A DNA stretch of 64,000 nucleotides, from assembly GCA_948567375.1 (NCBI GenBank), contig OX419759.1, forward strand, positions 7,966,744-8,030,743, in the 5' to 3' direction. A program made the translations under genes and the position numbers. Each line of letters opens with the position of its first letter. The stretch's first letter is position 1. The DNA is from Lunularia cruciata. Taxonomy: Eukaryota; Streptophyta; Marchantiopsida; Lunulariales; Lunulariaceae. Shown piece after piece: positions 1 through 10,054 of this stretch. The notes under the pieces were generated by a model. The model did no database searches. It saw nothing but the letters and a program-made list of their open reading frames with translations, and was not told the DNA's origin.

Positions 1-600
1 CCTTGAAAATGTTCTCAATAATATGATTAGCCCACTCTATCTGACCATTGTTTTGTAGATGGTAGGCCATGGACATGGCCAATTTGGTTTCGAAGAGACC
101 AAAGAGTGTTCTCCAAAACAAACTGGTAAATTGAGTACCCCTATCAATGATGAGCACCTAAGACATGCCATGGTGAGAAAACACAATATCTAAGTATAAT
201 TGAGCTAATTGAGGAGCCATCACATCCTTGGTGGTAGGACATACATGGATCATTTTGCTAAGCCAATCAACAAAGACAACAATGGAGTCAAATCTTGAGG
301 TGGTCTTGGACAATTCACAAATCAGATCCATGCTTACCTATTCCCAACGTTGTGCTGAAGTAGGAAGGGGTTGAAGGAATCTTATGGGAGCTTATTAGAA
401 GCTTTATTCTTTTGGCAAAGGAGGCAACTTCAAATGTTCTCCATCACATTGTTGCTCATCTTGGACCAATAATAATTGCATTTGGTTGCATCTAAGGTTT
501 TGTCCACTCCCACGTGACCAACAATGGTAGAATATGACATTTTGCTAGAATGGTGGTCCTTATGTCCTTGTTATTCAAGATCCATAACCTGCCATGACAT
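1..600 (-). pseudogene. Element 1 integrase remnant
   Basis: The nucleotide sequence of 30-190 aligns with the integrase core of the intact element at 6330-6480, including the stretch encoding AYHxQ and the downstream E-containing helix and the upstream catalytic D region. About 240-600 corresponds to the integrase zinc-binding and linker part. No frame stays open for more than a few dozen codons. The C-terminal part of the integrase and any chromodomain lie outside the window. Confidence 0.7.
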
Positions 601-826
601 GAGTCTTTGTGTACTATTGATACCTTTGGATGATTGAGTTCCTACAATCTATGGGTCAGTTTTTGTAGTAGCATGCATCCTTGGCCAAAATTCAGGGTTC
701 ATCTTTACCTCTACGTCAGATTGTTTGCCATAGGCATTTGGGTGAATGCATCTACAAGTTATTTCCTACCTTCTACATACATGATTGTCTGTTGAATAGT
801 TGTCTCCACTCTGCCCATCAAATCTA

Positions 827-1315
827 TCAATGGGAGAGACCTTTTTGTGTCTCATGGTAGATTGGAGGCTTGTGATCTATCTCCACTAAAGATGCCTTCT
901 TGCCAAGACAGTGCTTCCAATGCTTGGGTGCTAGGACAATGGTTAACTCTTTTAGTTTGGTGGTATGATAGTTGCATTTTGTTGGTAATATCTTCCGAGA
1001 GAAATATGCAATTGGGTGCAATCTGTCATGCCACTCTTGTTGTAGGATTGCTATTATTGCTACTCTTGATGCATCCATAGCCAACTTGATTGGACATTTT
1101 GGGTCATACCATTTCAAGATTGGTGCATGTAGTAATACATCTCCAATTCTTGAAAGGCCAATTCTTTTGTGGTTCTCCACATCCACTTTTTCTCCTTGCC
1201 GAGCAATGCTATTAGAGGCTATGCCACCTTGGAGAAGTCCTTGAAAAATCAACAATAGAATCCCGTCAACCCCAAGAAGCTCTTGAGTTGAGTCTGATCC
1301 TCTTGAGCACACCAT
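827..1315 (-). pseudogene. Element 1 RNase H domain remnant
   Basis: The 162-codon open stretch contains the RNase H pattern of gypsy Pol: a MDASRVAI segment (first catalytic Asp), LQQEWHDRLHPIAYFSRK, then ELTIVLAPKHWKHCLGK and EIDHKPPIYH, in which the catalytic Asp of the usual TDHKPL motif is kept. The first 60 or so codons (higher coordinates) are not domain-like and include a shift from the reverse transcriptase frame. This is a fragment of a dead polyprotein and not a gene of its own. Confidence 0.75.
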
Positions 1316-1440
1316 TTTTGAATAATCTTTATTTTATCTATCAACATTTGGATACCTATTGCACTTACTCTATGCCTTAATTAGTCTACTTCAAACTTGC
1401 CAAACTCACACTTTGAGACTTTGGCATATAGTTGATTATG

Positions 1441-1900
1441 TCATAGAATTTGGAAGACTACTTGCAAATGTTGCTTGTGTTCCATCCTCATCCTATTGTA
1501 GACAAGAATATCATCTAAGAAAATGATAACATATTTACCCAAGTATGGACAAAATATGTCATTCATCAAACTCATGAAGGTGATTGGTGCATTGGTGAGG
1601 CCAAACAACATCACTTGGTACTCAAAGTGACCTACTTGTTTGAAAGGTAGTTTTATGAATATCTTCCTCCCCAATCTAGATTTTGTTAAACTTGCTTTGT
1701 AGATCAAGTTTGGTGAAGTATTTTGCCCCATTGAGTTGATCCAACAAGTTGTCCATACAAGGTAAGGGGTATTTGTTTTTCACTATTTGTTGATTTAGAC
1801 CTCAATAGTCAATGCATAAGTGCATTGTACCATCCTTTTTCCATACAAACAAGGAAAAAGCCCCATATGGTCCATTAGGTTGGATAAATCCCTTCTATGG
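1441..1900 (-). pseudogene. Element 1 reverse transcriptase remnant
   Basis: The open part (1441-1731) encodes [16 protein letters not shown] followed by [12 protein letters not shown]. These are the fingers/palm signature and the catalytic FLDD motif of Ty3/gypsy reverse transcriptase. The nucleotides above it, to about 1900, align with the D-L-R-S-G-Y-W region in another frame. Both catalytic aspartates of FLDD remain, but the frame breaks on each side. Confidence 0.8.
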
Positions 1901-2328
1901 CATATCTTTGATTTAAGGCTTATAATCCTCAAGCTCATGAGGTGATAGATGGTATAGGGCCTTACAAGGAGGTGTCTTCCTAGGAATTATCTCAATTTTG
2001 TGGTCTATTCTCCTTTTTGGTGGTAATCATGCATCAAAAAGACATCTTGGAACTCATAACCACATCTTTCAATTTCTTAGGAACTTGTCCATCAAGTTGT
2101 GCATTATGGACTTCTCTTATTAGACCCATGAACATCTATCTGTATTGCAAATTGCTATTTCTCCTATGACATAGAGAGGTACTTCTTGCTTGCATGCTCT
2201 ATCTTCCACGGGTAAGTTTTCACTACTCTCTTTCTATAGTCAACCATGGGATTGTAGTGCTCCATCCATGGCATGCCTAAGATTATATCATAATGAGCTA
2301 ATTGTATCGCTTGCCACTCAACCGCTTC

Positions 2329-2541
2329 CTAATATTTTTGTATAGAAAGTACTACCTTTCTAGGTAATGACTCAATCCTCTCTATGTGTCCATTTGGTAA
2401 CTCTACTTCTTTGCTCTCATCTTTCTCTAAATCCATCCCCAATCTCAATGTAACAAAGCGAGACAAGGAATTCTCTATCACTCCAAGATCTATCAGTACT
2501 CTCACCTGATTGCCTTCTAGGAGTGCATTCACAACAATCAA
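2329..2541 (-). pseudogene. Element 1 aspartic protease remnant
   Basis: The 70-codon open stretch reads VRVLIDLGVIENSLSRFV. This matches the retropepsin active-site region, but the D-S/T-G triad appears as D-L-G, so the catalytic triad is altered. It lies between the zinc knuckle and the reverse transcriptase, as expected for gypsy order. Confidence 0.65.
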
Positions 2542-2703
2542 TTGTGAGTTTGTCTTTTGGATCTTTGTGCACTTGTCTGCTTCCTCCCCTCACTTTTCCA
2601 CTTCCCAATTGAGCAAGTAAGGCTGTGATGTACATTTATTGGCAATCTTGGTTTTGTGAGGTGATTTCTACATCCTTCTCTTCAATTCATCTCTCCATGT
2701 TGT

Positions 2704-3260
2704 TCAAAGATCACATGTATGGAGGCCGAGGGCCTCTAAGGAGACAGAAATGATAGTTGATGGATAATGCCCAATATGGCCACAATTGTAACAATGCATT
2801 CTTCTCCTTGAGGTCCTTCTCCTAGTGGAACTCCCTCTCTTTGTTCTTCCACTTGTTTCCGTTCTCCTTGGGGTGGTCATGCTCCTTGGTCTTGAAACCA
2901 AAGGTTGCCCAATTCCATAGGAACTGGTTCACCCACATGTGGTATTTCAGCCTGATAATGTTGAGACATAACTACTCCTTCACCTCTTCCTAGTGCCCTA
3001 GCTATTCTTTGAGTGCAGGCAATGGCCTCAAATACAATACAAGGACTTTGTACAATGACTTCTTAGAAAATTTGCTCCTTCAACCCTCATTTGAAATTAT
3101 CTTGTGCCTATGTTGGGCTCATGTTGGTTATTGCAATTTGTAGATCAAGAAACGCCTCCATGTACTCTTGTATGTTGTTTTTCTCTCTCAATCTCCAAAA
3201 GTCAAGTTTGGGTCGTCTGCACAGAGTCCACAAACTAGAAATTCTTCAATAATCCTTCTT
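2704..3260 (-). pseudogene. Element 1 gag remnant with zinc knuckle
   Basis: Near 2790 the minus strand encodes CYNCGHIGHYPSTI, a CCHC zinc knuckle (C-x2-C-x4-H-x4-C) whose last cysteine has been lost. Just upstream, about 2930-3210, broken frames give YMEAFLDLQIAITNMSP and FEAIACTQRIARALG, similar to the end of a Retrotrans_gag domain. The stretch from 3260 to 4300 holds only short open frames (for example 3779-3988, 69 codons) that I take for decayed gag or leader. Confidence 0.65.
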
Positions 3261-4315
3261 GCATTGTTATCCATGTGACCTCTCTTCCTTCTACCAACCT
3301 TGATCATTCCCAAGCATCATACCATGTGAGGGCTTTATTGATCAATTACCCACATGCAAACATGCATGCAGACTACACAATGATCTTTGTTGAGAGCAAT
3401 GTGAAGTATCAATTTATCCTTGCAATCCAATTCTCCACTTCTCCCATAGAATGTTGCTCTTTATAGGGCTCAATATTGCAAGTCTTCTTCATTCGTAGCA
3501 TAAATGTGGCTTCATTGTTGACCAGATTTGGTACCATTGGCATGGGTACCTCTCCAAGAGCTTTAATTAAAAGTATCAAGTTTTGTGATGATTCTCCCTC
3601 CTGCATTGCTTGGTTATTTTTGAAAGTCTATAATTGACTTCGTAATGGATCCATGGTCATCTTGATCTCTCAAAACTTGTTCAACATTCCTTGCATCAAC
3701 TCTTGTAATTACGGATCCATGGTTCCTACAAACACTCAATCTCTACTTCCGACTTCAATATAGAGTTAATATGGACACTCAAGAGGGTGTGCCAACTATT
3801 AGGACTACCATTGGAACATCAAAGGATATCACTTGTTGATAGTATTCCTCACCAAAATTTTTGACTATGAAATCCTTAAACATTACTTGCAATCTAAAGC
3901 CGTAAGAAATATTTACTTGAGTGTTGAAAGGGAGAGGATTTGGGTCATTCAAATCCATCATAATAGAATGTAGACTATCAAATCCCACTTTGTATTGTAA
4001 ATCACTACAAGAAGAATCACCAAGTTTAGTGAATTCATCATTATGTCCATGAACTCCGCTCCAAAATGATAAACAAGATATACTCTCAATTGCTCTTGCT
4101 AGATGTACATAACTTTGATGTGAAATGGATTCATGAATAGAAAGTGGGGTGCAAGAAATTGTCCACCAAGAGCCCCCATCTCCTCCTTTCTCTAAAACAC
4201 TCCTAACCTATCAATTGCATTGTGGTTCTCCTTCAAAATCACTCAATCTTAAGAACCCATCTTCTTCTAAGAAGAGTGATCCAATCTCTTGGATTGAAAC
4301 ACTTGCTTTGATACC

Positions 4316-5047
4316 ATTATAATATTTTGAGGATAGAGAAAGACAATAGAGAAAACATGAATTCCACACTCAAACTCCGATGTCCCAAAAGAGCACCTTC
4401 TCTTTACAAAAGAAGATCTTCTCCAAGGAAGCTCCACCAGAGGATTAGGTACATGGGTAGGTGATATGTCAATGAGCTCTACACTTAGATTACTTGCTTG
4501 GATGACATGTTGGTCTTGGTCTTATCAGGTTGGTCAAACATGCATTGACAAAAAGAATCTTTTAGGGAATCTTCTTGTAGGAATCTCAAAATGATGTGGG
4601 TGAGTTACCATTGGAAAGCTCTCGACAAGAAAATTTTGGGGGGAGGGAAGGCCAACCTTTACTCTGTTTTGGGAGGGGGGAAATGTGTACATTTTTTAGA
4701 CCTAATTCATCTATTTAGACCTCCAAAATTACCTCTTAAAGTTTTTAGGTCTATTTTGGCTTTTGCATGAATAGTAGAAGTGTTATTTTGGTGATACCTC
4801 TATCTGATCCACTTTTTTATCATGTGTAACATCATTTTAGATGTTACCACCCCAAGTTTCACCTCTAGATCATATGCCTAGCTATTGATTCTAAAGTTTC
4901 CATGTTTTGGTTTGTGGCCTATTAGTAGAAGTACTCTTTTGGTGATACTTCTACTTGGTCTATTGAGTCAACCATATATAATATCCTTCTAGATATTCTT
5001 AAACCAAATTTCATCTCTAGATCATATTTCTACCTATTGGTATTACA
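4316..5047 (-). repeat. Probable 5' LTR of element 1 (on minus strand)
   Basis: It begins next to the primer-site remnant with TATAATATTTTGAGG (an altered TG terminus) and ends with GTATTACA just before sequence that is recognisably the reverse transcriptase of element 3. Its partner LTR is outside the window, so the boundaries rest on the flanking elements. It contains a diverged internal direct repeat (4771-4888 and 4922-5040). Confidence 0.45.
4771..5040. repeat. Two diverged ~118-bp direct repeats
   Basis: Units 4771-4888 and 4922-5040 share an AGTAGAAGT start, a TTTTGGTGATAC core and an end like CTCTAGATCATAT followed by CTATTG, with a spacing of about 151 bp. They lie inside the probable LTR of element 1. 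Confidence 0.6.
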
Positions 5048-5105
5048 CAAATCCATTAAATGCCCATAGTTGTGTAGCATGTTTTGAAGTAGGCCATATG
5101 GTAAT
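5048..5105 (-). mobile_element. Left remnant of host gypsy element 3 (reverse transcriptase piece)
   Basis: These 58 bases align with the reverse transcriptase/RNase H linker of the intact element at 7611-7665. The same alignment resumes at 10749 after the intact element, so both pieces belong to one older element interrupted by element 2. Confidence 0.7.
5101..5105. repeat. Target-site duplication GTAAT, left copy
   Basis: GTAAT directly precedes the TG of the left LTR. The same five bases follow the CA of the right LTR at 10749-10753. Five bases is the usual Ty3/gypsy duplication. Confidence 0.9.
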
Positions 5106-5209
5106 TGTAAAAGACCGAAACCGAGGAGAGAAATAGGAGAATGGAAATTCACATTGGGACACTTGAATGAGGGAAAACTCCGAATGCCTAGCATGAGCTT
5201 CGGCCTTGG

Positions 5210-5217
5210 TATTTATA
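5210..5217 (-). promoter_or_regulatory. TATA box of the LTR promoter
   Basis: TATAAATA on the minus strand, downstream of the GAAGCTTC arrays and about 105 bp before the end of the LTR, as expected at the U3/R border. The same box is at 10430-10437 in the other LTR. Confidence 0.65.
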
Positions 5218-5357
5218 GGTATCATACAAGTCCCTTGAAGCTTCTCAAGAAGCTTCCTTGAGCCACTTTCTTGGAGTGCAAGCCAAGTTAACTAGGAAGC
5301 TTCTCAAGAAGCTTCCTTCTAGAAGCCGCCTACTTGGCGTGCAAGCTAAGCTAGTTA

Positions 5358-5375
5358 GAAGCTTCTAGAAGCTTC
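5358..5375 (-). promoter_or_regulatory. Heat-shock-element-like array, four contiguous units
   Basis: GAAgcTTCtaGAAgcTTC gives four alternating nGAAn/nTTCn pentamers without a gap, a perfect heat-shock-factor binding pattern. It lies about 140 bp upstream of the TATA box. The pattern is seen directly. Heat response is inferred. Confidence 0.55.
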
Positions 5376-5445
5376 CTTCTAGAAGCTACCTGCTTAGGGC
5401 GCAAGTTAACTAGTTAGGAAGCTTCCTAAGAAGCTTCTTAGATGC

Positions 5446-5458
5446 TTCTAGAATATTC
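5446..5458 (-). promoter_or_regulatory. Heat-shock-element-like array, three contiguous units
   Basis: TTCtaGAAtaTTC is a perfect three-unit heat shock element in U3. The other LTR carries the same bases at 10666-10678. Confidence 0.5.
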
Positions 5459-5492
5459 TAGGCTATTTTGTCTTATTCTCTACTTCGTAAGC

Positions 5493-6422
5493 TCAACTAA
5501 CTTCGTCACTAAACTCCATATTGTTACATATTCCCCCGCCGCTAGTTGGTGACGTCCTCGTTGCCAGTGAAGCTTCGAATTCCTTGATGGCCATCTGTGC
5601 ATTCTGGAGGTGAGAAAGAGGTTCCCATGTAGCATCATGAAGGGGATACCCTTTCCAAAGGACCTTGTACTCCGTATGTTGGTGACGGCCTCGTTGAATA
5701 TGGCGACGCGCAAGGATATGGTCAACTTCATACTCCTCATGATCATTGATAGGGACAGGAAGAGGGGGAAGTTGGACTCGAGAGGAAAAGGAAGAAGGGT
5801 TAGGAACAAAGGGTTTCAACTTGGAAATATGAAAGACAGGATGGATACGTATGTGACAAGGTAAGGCAAGACGATAAGCAACATGAGAGATAATGTGGGT
5901 GATATCAAAGGGTCCTATCCAATTAGGAGCAAGTTTACGAACTTGGGTATCAAGTGGGAGAGGGAGGTTACTAGAGGATAGCATGACTTTATCACCAACT
6001 TCAAAGGTGAGATCACGACGATGATGGTCTGCATATTGTTTTTGGCGATTCTGAGCAACAAGGAGGTGAGATTTGGCTTGTTGGAGAGATTGGGATATAG
6101 TGGTCAAGAATGTAGAAGTATGAGGAACCTGAGAGGGAGGGGGAGCAAGAAGAGAATCTGGAACAAGCGGATCTTGGCCAAAATTGAGAAAGAAGGGAGA
6201 AAATCCAGTGCTTGCCTGTTTGGAATTGTTGTAGGCAAATTCTACAGCTGCAAGACATTCATCCCAGTTGGTATGGTGGACATTGACAAAGGCCCGCAAC
6301 ATATCCTCCAATGTTCGATTGGCGCGTTCGGTTTGTCCATCAGTTTGAGGATGATAGGCCGTGGACAAAGCAAGCTTGGTGCCGAGTATCTGGAAGAGTG
6401 CTTGCCAAAACTTCCCGGTAAA
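5493..6422 (-). pseudogene. pol: Element 2 Pol, C-terminal part: integrase end and chromodomain
   Basis: This continues the pol frame beyond the TGA at 6423-6425. It begins with FTGKFWQALF, then STAYHPQTDGQTERANRTLE (integrase core with the catalytic Glu), the GPF/Y-type linker around FEVGDKV and GPFDI, and ends with a chromodomain at residues 212-262 counted from position 6368 (YEVDHIL, YKVLWKGY, ATWEP). The frame closes at 5493, inside the 3' LTR. Integrase inserts the cDNA and the chromodomain usually steers it to heterochromatin. The only break between this and the upstream part is the TGA, so the protein is lost only by that stop or by failure to read through it. Confidence 0.95.
5529..5542 (-). 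promoter_or_regulatory. Polypurine tract of element 2
   Basis: Minus-strand GGCGGGGGAATA directly precedes the TG of the 3' LTR, the place where plus-strand DNA synthesis is primed. It also codes for Ser-Gly-Gly-Gly-Ile at the end of Pol. Confidence 0.6.
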
Positions 6423-9170
6423 TCAAGGATCACGGTCGGAGATGAGTACACATGGCATCCCATGATGCTTGAAGACATTGTCGAAGTAGATTTGTGCTAA
6501 GGTTGGAGCATCCACGGTATCACAGGTTGGTGCCAAGTGGATTTGCTTACTAAGCTTATCCACAAACACCACAATTGGCGTGTGTCCTTGTTTTGTCTTT
6601 GGCAAGGATGTGATGAGATCCAAGCTCACATGCTCCCCACGAGCGGATGGAATGGCGAGTGGTTGAAGGAGTCCACTCGGCTTCTGGTTGCTGGCCTTGT
6701 TCCATTGGCAACTCTCACATGATCGGACAAAGTCTCGAACATCTCGTGTCATGTTGGGCCACCACCATTGGCGTTGGAGGGTGCCCAAGGTCTTGTCCAC
6801 TCCCATGTGACCAGCTATTGGTAAATCATGGGCTTCTTGAAGGCGCACAAGTCGAAGATCACCTTTGGTTGGAACATAGATCTGGTCTGCATGGAATAAA
6901 AGGCCTTCCTTGAAGGAGAAGGTGTTGTACTCCTTGTCGGGTGCTGTTAGACGACCGTGTACCATTTGGAAGAAGGGATCTTGCTGTAGGGCTAACCGAA
7001 ACTCGTTATGAATCTTGGGATCAATTGACACCGTTGTAATTGCTGCCGTGATGAGAGGAAGAGACTTCAAATCAGGTCGTCGTGATAGAGCATCAGGGAT
7101 GACATGGAACCGACCTGGTTTGTACTCAAGTTTGATGTCGAACAATTGGAGTTGCTCTTCCCATCGATGATGTCGACTCTTCATGTGCTCTAGGTGTAAG
7201 GTCTGCAACAATGGCTTGTGATCAGTTCGCATGATCACTTGTTTCCCCAAGAGATAATGCCTCCATACCTTGGTGGCATATACCATTGCAAGTTGTTCCC
7301 GATCCCGAGCAAAGTAATTTCTTTCCGCTGTATTTAGTCGGCGAGACACAAAGGCAATTGGATGTAGTCCATCTGGAAATTCTTGTTGCAACACAGCTCC
7401 AATTGCAAAGTTAGAAGCATCAAAATCAACCACACAAGGTAGTTGAGGATCATATGGTTGAAGAATAGGTCTTGAAGACACCATATGCTTTAACTTCTGG
7501 AATGCTTCTTCATGCTTGGTGGTCCACTGGAAGCTCGAGTTCTTTCCCAAGAGGTCAGTCAATGGTGCAGCCACGTGAGCATAATAGTGGATGAACCGTC
7601 GATAAAAACTGGCCAATCCATTGAATGCTCGTACTTCTGTAGCATCCTTTGGGGTAGGCCAATCAGTAATGGCCTTGATCTTCTCTTCTTCCATCTTGAT
7701 CCCCTCTGATGAGATCTTATGACCCAAGAAGGTAACCTCCTTCTGCCAAAAAGCACACTTTGACTTCTTGCAGTAAAATTTCCACCGTCGTAGTCGTCTT
7801 AGGACTTCTCGCACATGATTCACATGTTCTGCCTCTGTCCTACTATAGATTAAGATATCATCTAAGAACACCACCACGGACCGATCTAATAGTCCCTCCA
7901 ACACTCGATGCATCTGATCCATGAAGACTGCTGGAGCATTAGTGAGTCCAAAAGGTAGAACTCTCCACTCAAAATGTCCATACCTTGTGCGAAAAGCAGT
8001 CTTTTGCACGTCCTCTCCTTCAATAGGAATTTGCCAATAGCCGCTACGAAGATCCAGCTTGGAAAAGTAGCGTGCTCCACTTAGTTGATCAAGCAGGTCA
8101 TCAATCCGAGGCAAGGGATATGCATTCTTCACGGTTTGCTTATTGAGCCCACGGTAATCAATACAGAAACGAAGTCCTCCATCCTTCTTTGGAACAAATA
8201 GTACCGGTGCTCCCCACGGAGAGGTACTATGTCGTATGAAATCCTTCTCCAACAACTCTGTAAGTGTTGTTCGCAACTCCTCCAACTCCTTTGGTGAGAG
8301 CCAATAGATTGGTCTACTCACTGGAGTACTCCCTGGCAATAACTCAATCTTGAAGGGCATACCTCGATCAGAGGGTAATCCCTTTGGCAGATCATCCGGA
8401 AACACATCTGCAAACTCCTGAACTATCCGATCAACCATTGCTTGATGCGGCACTTGGCCCTCCTCAAATTGTTCTTGTGCAATCGGCTTGATCCACACCG
8501 CAAATACAGACTTATCGTCCTCCAAAGCTTGCTCTATGGCTGCTTCATTCACAAACTTCCCTTCTAGGGACTCATCTCTCTTCCAAGCTTGCTCCATGGT
8601 TGCCTTCCTGGCAAACTTCCCATCTTGGGACTCATCTCCCTTCCAGATTCGCTCTATGGCTACCTTCTCAACAAACTTCCCATCTTGGGACTGACTATTC
8701 TTAGGTGTCTTACTCAGAGGTGCCAGACAACCTAATCGGAAATTCCTACCTTGGTGTTGTACTTGAATTTGGTGTCGGGTCCAATCAAATTGAACCTTAT
8801 GACATTCAAGCCAAGGTAGACCTAGAATGATATCATAATGTAGAGGTGCCACTACGAACCTCATACACTCCAAATACTCCTTCCCAATCTTGAAGGTAAT
8901 AGGATGCAAGGTGCGGAATGCAGAACCCTTTCTACCATTCGCCATCATCAAACTACTTCCAATCACTGGCCTAATAGGAATACCCAATTCCTTTGACACT
9001 TGCATAGACATGCAATTCTCTGAACTTCCAGAATCAACCAAAATTCTACAACCCCGATAAGATATCATACCTTGCAAGTGAAGCAAACTTGCATAGGTCG
9101 AGCCTTCAATCCCATTGGAACTAATCAAGCTCCCAGTAGGCGGCTCGAAATCTCCTACTGGGATTCCTCG
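6423..9170 (-). pseudogene. pol: Element 2 Pol: protease, reverse transcriptase, RNase H, integrase N-terminal part
   Basis: A long open frame in the -1 frame relative to gag. Counting residue 1 at position 9128: aspartic protease with [10 protein letters not shown] (Asp32), a three-copy 20-residue repeat at 147-206, reverse transcriptase at about 270-470 with YRGLNK and the catalytic FLDD at 421-424, RNase H at about 560-690 with DFDAS and RTDHKPL, integrase HHCC zinc site (His767, His773, Cys804, Cys807) and core aspartates Asp837 and Asp898. There is no ATG at the head. The frame is open upstream through the frameshift site, so expression as Gag-Pol by -1 frameshifting is the natural reading. 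It ends early at TGA 6423-6425, in the middle of integrase. Confidence 0.95.
8521..8692 (-). repeat. 60-bp in-frame tandem repeat, three copies, in pol linker
   Basis: Units 8521-8580, 8581-8640 and 8641-8692 each code for about 20 residues of the form S-Q/L-D/E-G-K-F...A-x-E-x-x-W/L-x-x-D-E, between protease and reverse transcriptase. The older element 3 has two copies at about 11590-11710, so the copy number varies in the family. Confidence 0.9.
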
Positions 9171-9176
9171 TTTCCC
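9099..9176 (-). promoter_or_regulatory. -1 ribosomal frameshift signal at the gag/pol overlap
   Basis: Minus strand 9176-9170 is GGGAAAC, phased G-GGA-AAC in the gag frame: a canonical X-XXY-YYZ slippery heptamer. After a 6-base spacer (9169-9164) comes a perfect 10-bp stem, TCCCAGTAGG (9163-9154) with CCTACTGGGA (9140-9131), loop 13 bases. Seven loop bases, TCGAGCC (9148-9142), can pair with GGCTCGA (9104-9098) further on, giving an H-type pseudoknot. The gag stop TAG (9157-9155) lies in the first stem arm. A -1 slip leads directly into pol with RGIPVGDF. The older element 3 shows the same gag stop and frame offset at the same place. Confidence 0.8.
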
Positions 9177-10054
9177 GGATCATTCCGCTCCACAACCTCC
9201 ACTTGGGCAACTTGTCGAGGTTGTCTATTCTTGAGTGGACATTCAGCAATGCAATGCCCCAACTGGCGACAATAAAAGCAACCTCCATTTTGTCGTAATC
9301 TTTCTCTATCTGCTGTGCCAAGTGGTCTTCGCTGGATAGCATCAATCTCCATTGGTACCGGTTCTTCCACTCGTGGTACGGGTAGGTTTTGTGTAGGTCA
9401 AGGTCGAGACCAAGTTGTTGCAACTAAGGAATCAAAACGCTCAGCCAATTGCATGGCTTCTTCTACGTTATGTGGCTCTCGCATGGTCACCTCCAATCTG
9501 GTTCGTGACTTCAATCCTCGCACAAATCGATCCAGAACTTCACCTTCTTGGATATCTGGAATTTGCATGATGATATTCTGAAATTGTGTGATGTAGCTTC
9601 TCACCGAACCAATCTGCCTCAACTCCGCCAATTTATCTCGTGCAGCTCGGGTGGCATTTATAGTCTGAAATCGACCAAGTATTGCATCCTTGAATTCTTC
9701 CCATGTCAAAATTGGTGTAACAATTTGTCGTTCAGCTCTTTCTACTCGGAATCGCCACCAAAGTTTTGCCACGCCATCCAACTGGCTAGAAGCCAAGAGA
9801 ATTTGTTTCCGCTCGTCTTGAAGATTGGTGGCTTCAAAGTAACGTTCACAGTCAAACACAAAATTCTCCACTGTGCCTGGAACATTCTTGCCTTCAAACA
9901 CCTTGGGTTTCGGAAATCGAATGCGATCTTCTCCATCTCGAACTGGCGCTCTGTCTATCTGTTCTCGTCGTTGCTGGTCTCGTTCATCCAACAATCGAGT
10001 AAGATGCTCGATTTGTTGTTGCATTGCAAGGATAACATCCGGTATTGCGGCCAT
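9155..10054 (-). pseudogene. gag: Element 2 Gag (capsid and zinc knuckle), one internal stop
   Basis: Starts with ATG at 10054 (MAAIPDVILAM) and would be 299 codons. Residues about 60-200 form a Retrotrans_gag capsid domain (VAKLWWRFR, TWEEFKDAILGRF, YITQFQ). A zinc knuckle CFYCRQLGHCIAEC (C-x2-C-x4-H-x4-C) lies near the end and ties Gag to the genomic RNA. TGA at 9398-9400 interrupts the frame after residue 218, where CGA would restore Arg. The same frame continues through the knuckle to TAG at 9155-9157. The frameshift site lies just before that stop. Confidence 0.95.

Larger units (their letters stand above)
1..4315 (-). mobile_element. Decayed Ty3/gypsy retrotransposon (element 1), internal region, left end outside window
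   Basis: On the minus strand the domains run in gypsy order from high to low coordinate: gag, zinc knuckle, protease, reverse transcriptase, RNase H, integrase. This places the 5' LTR at about 4316-5047 and the 3' LTR beyond position 1. Every domain is broken by stops and frameshifts, so the copy is dead and old. A primer-binding-site remnant (TGGTATCAAAGC on the minus strand, about 4306-4317) resembles the initiator-Met tRNA type. The element is related to the intact one at 5106-10748 but clearly diverged from it. The order of domains is seen directly. The clade is inferred. Confidence 0.85.
5106..5528 (-). repeat. Element 2 LTR (3' LTR in element sense)
   Basis: 423 bp, TG...CA. It differs from 10326-10748 at two sites (near 5265 and 5390), both transitions. 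U3 holds four blocks of interlocking GAAGCTTC palindromes with about 65-bp spacing, and a TATAAATA box at 5210-5217. The pol reading frame runs 36 bases into this LTR before it stops. Confidence 0.97.

Noticed and set aside
6021-9581. Many plus-strand open frames of 60-160 codons opposite the gypsy polyprotein
   Set aside because: They lie antisense to a long, motif-rich pol/gag frame and have no domain of their own. They are shadows.
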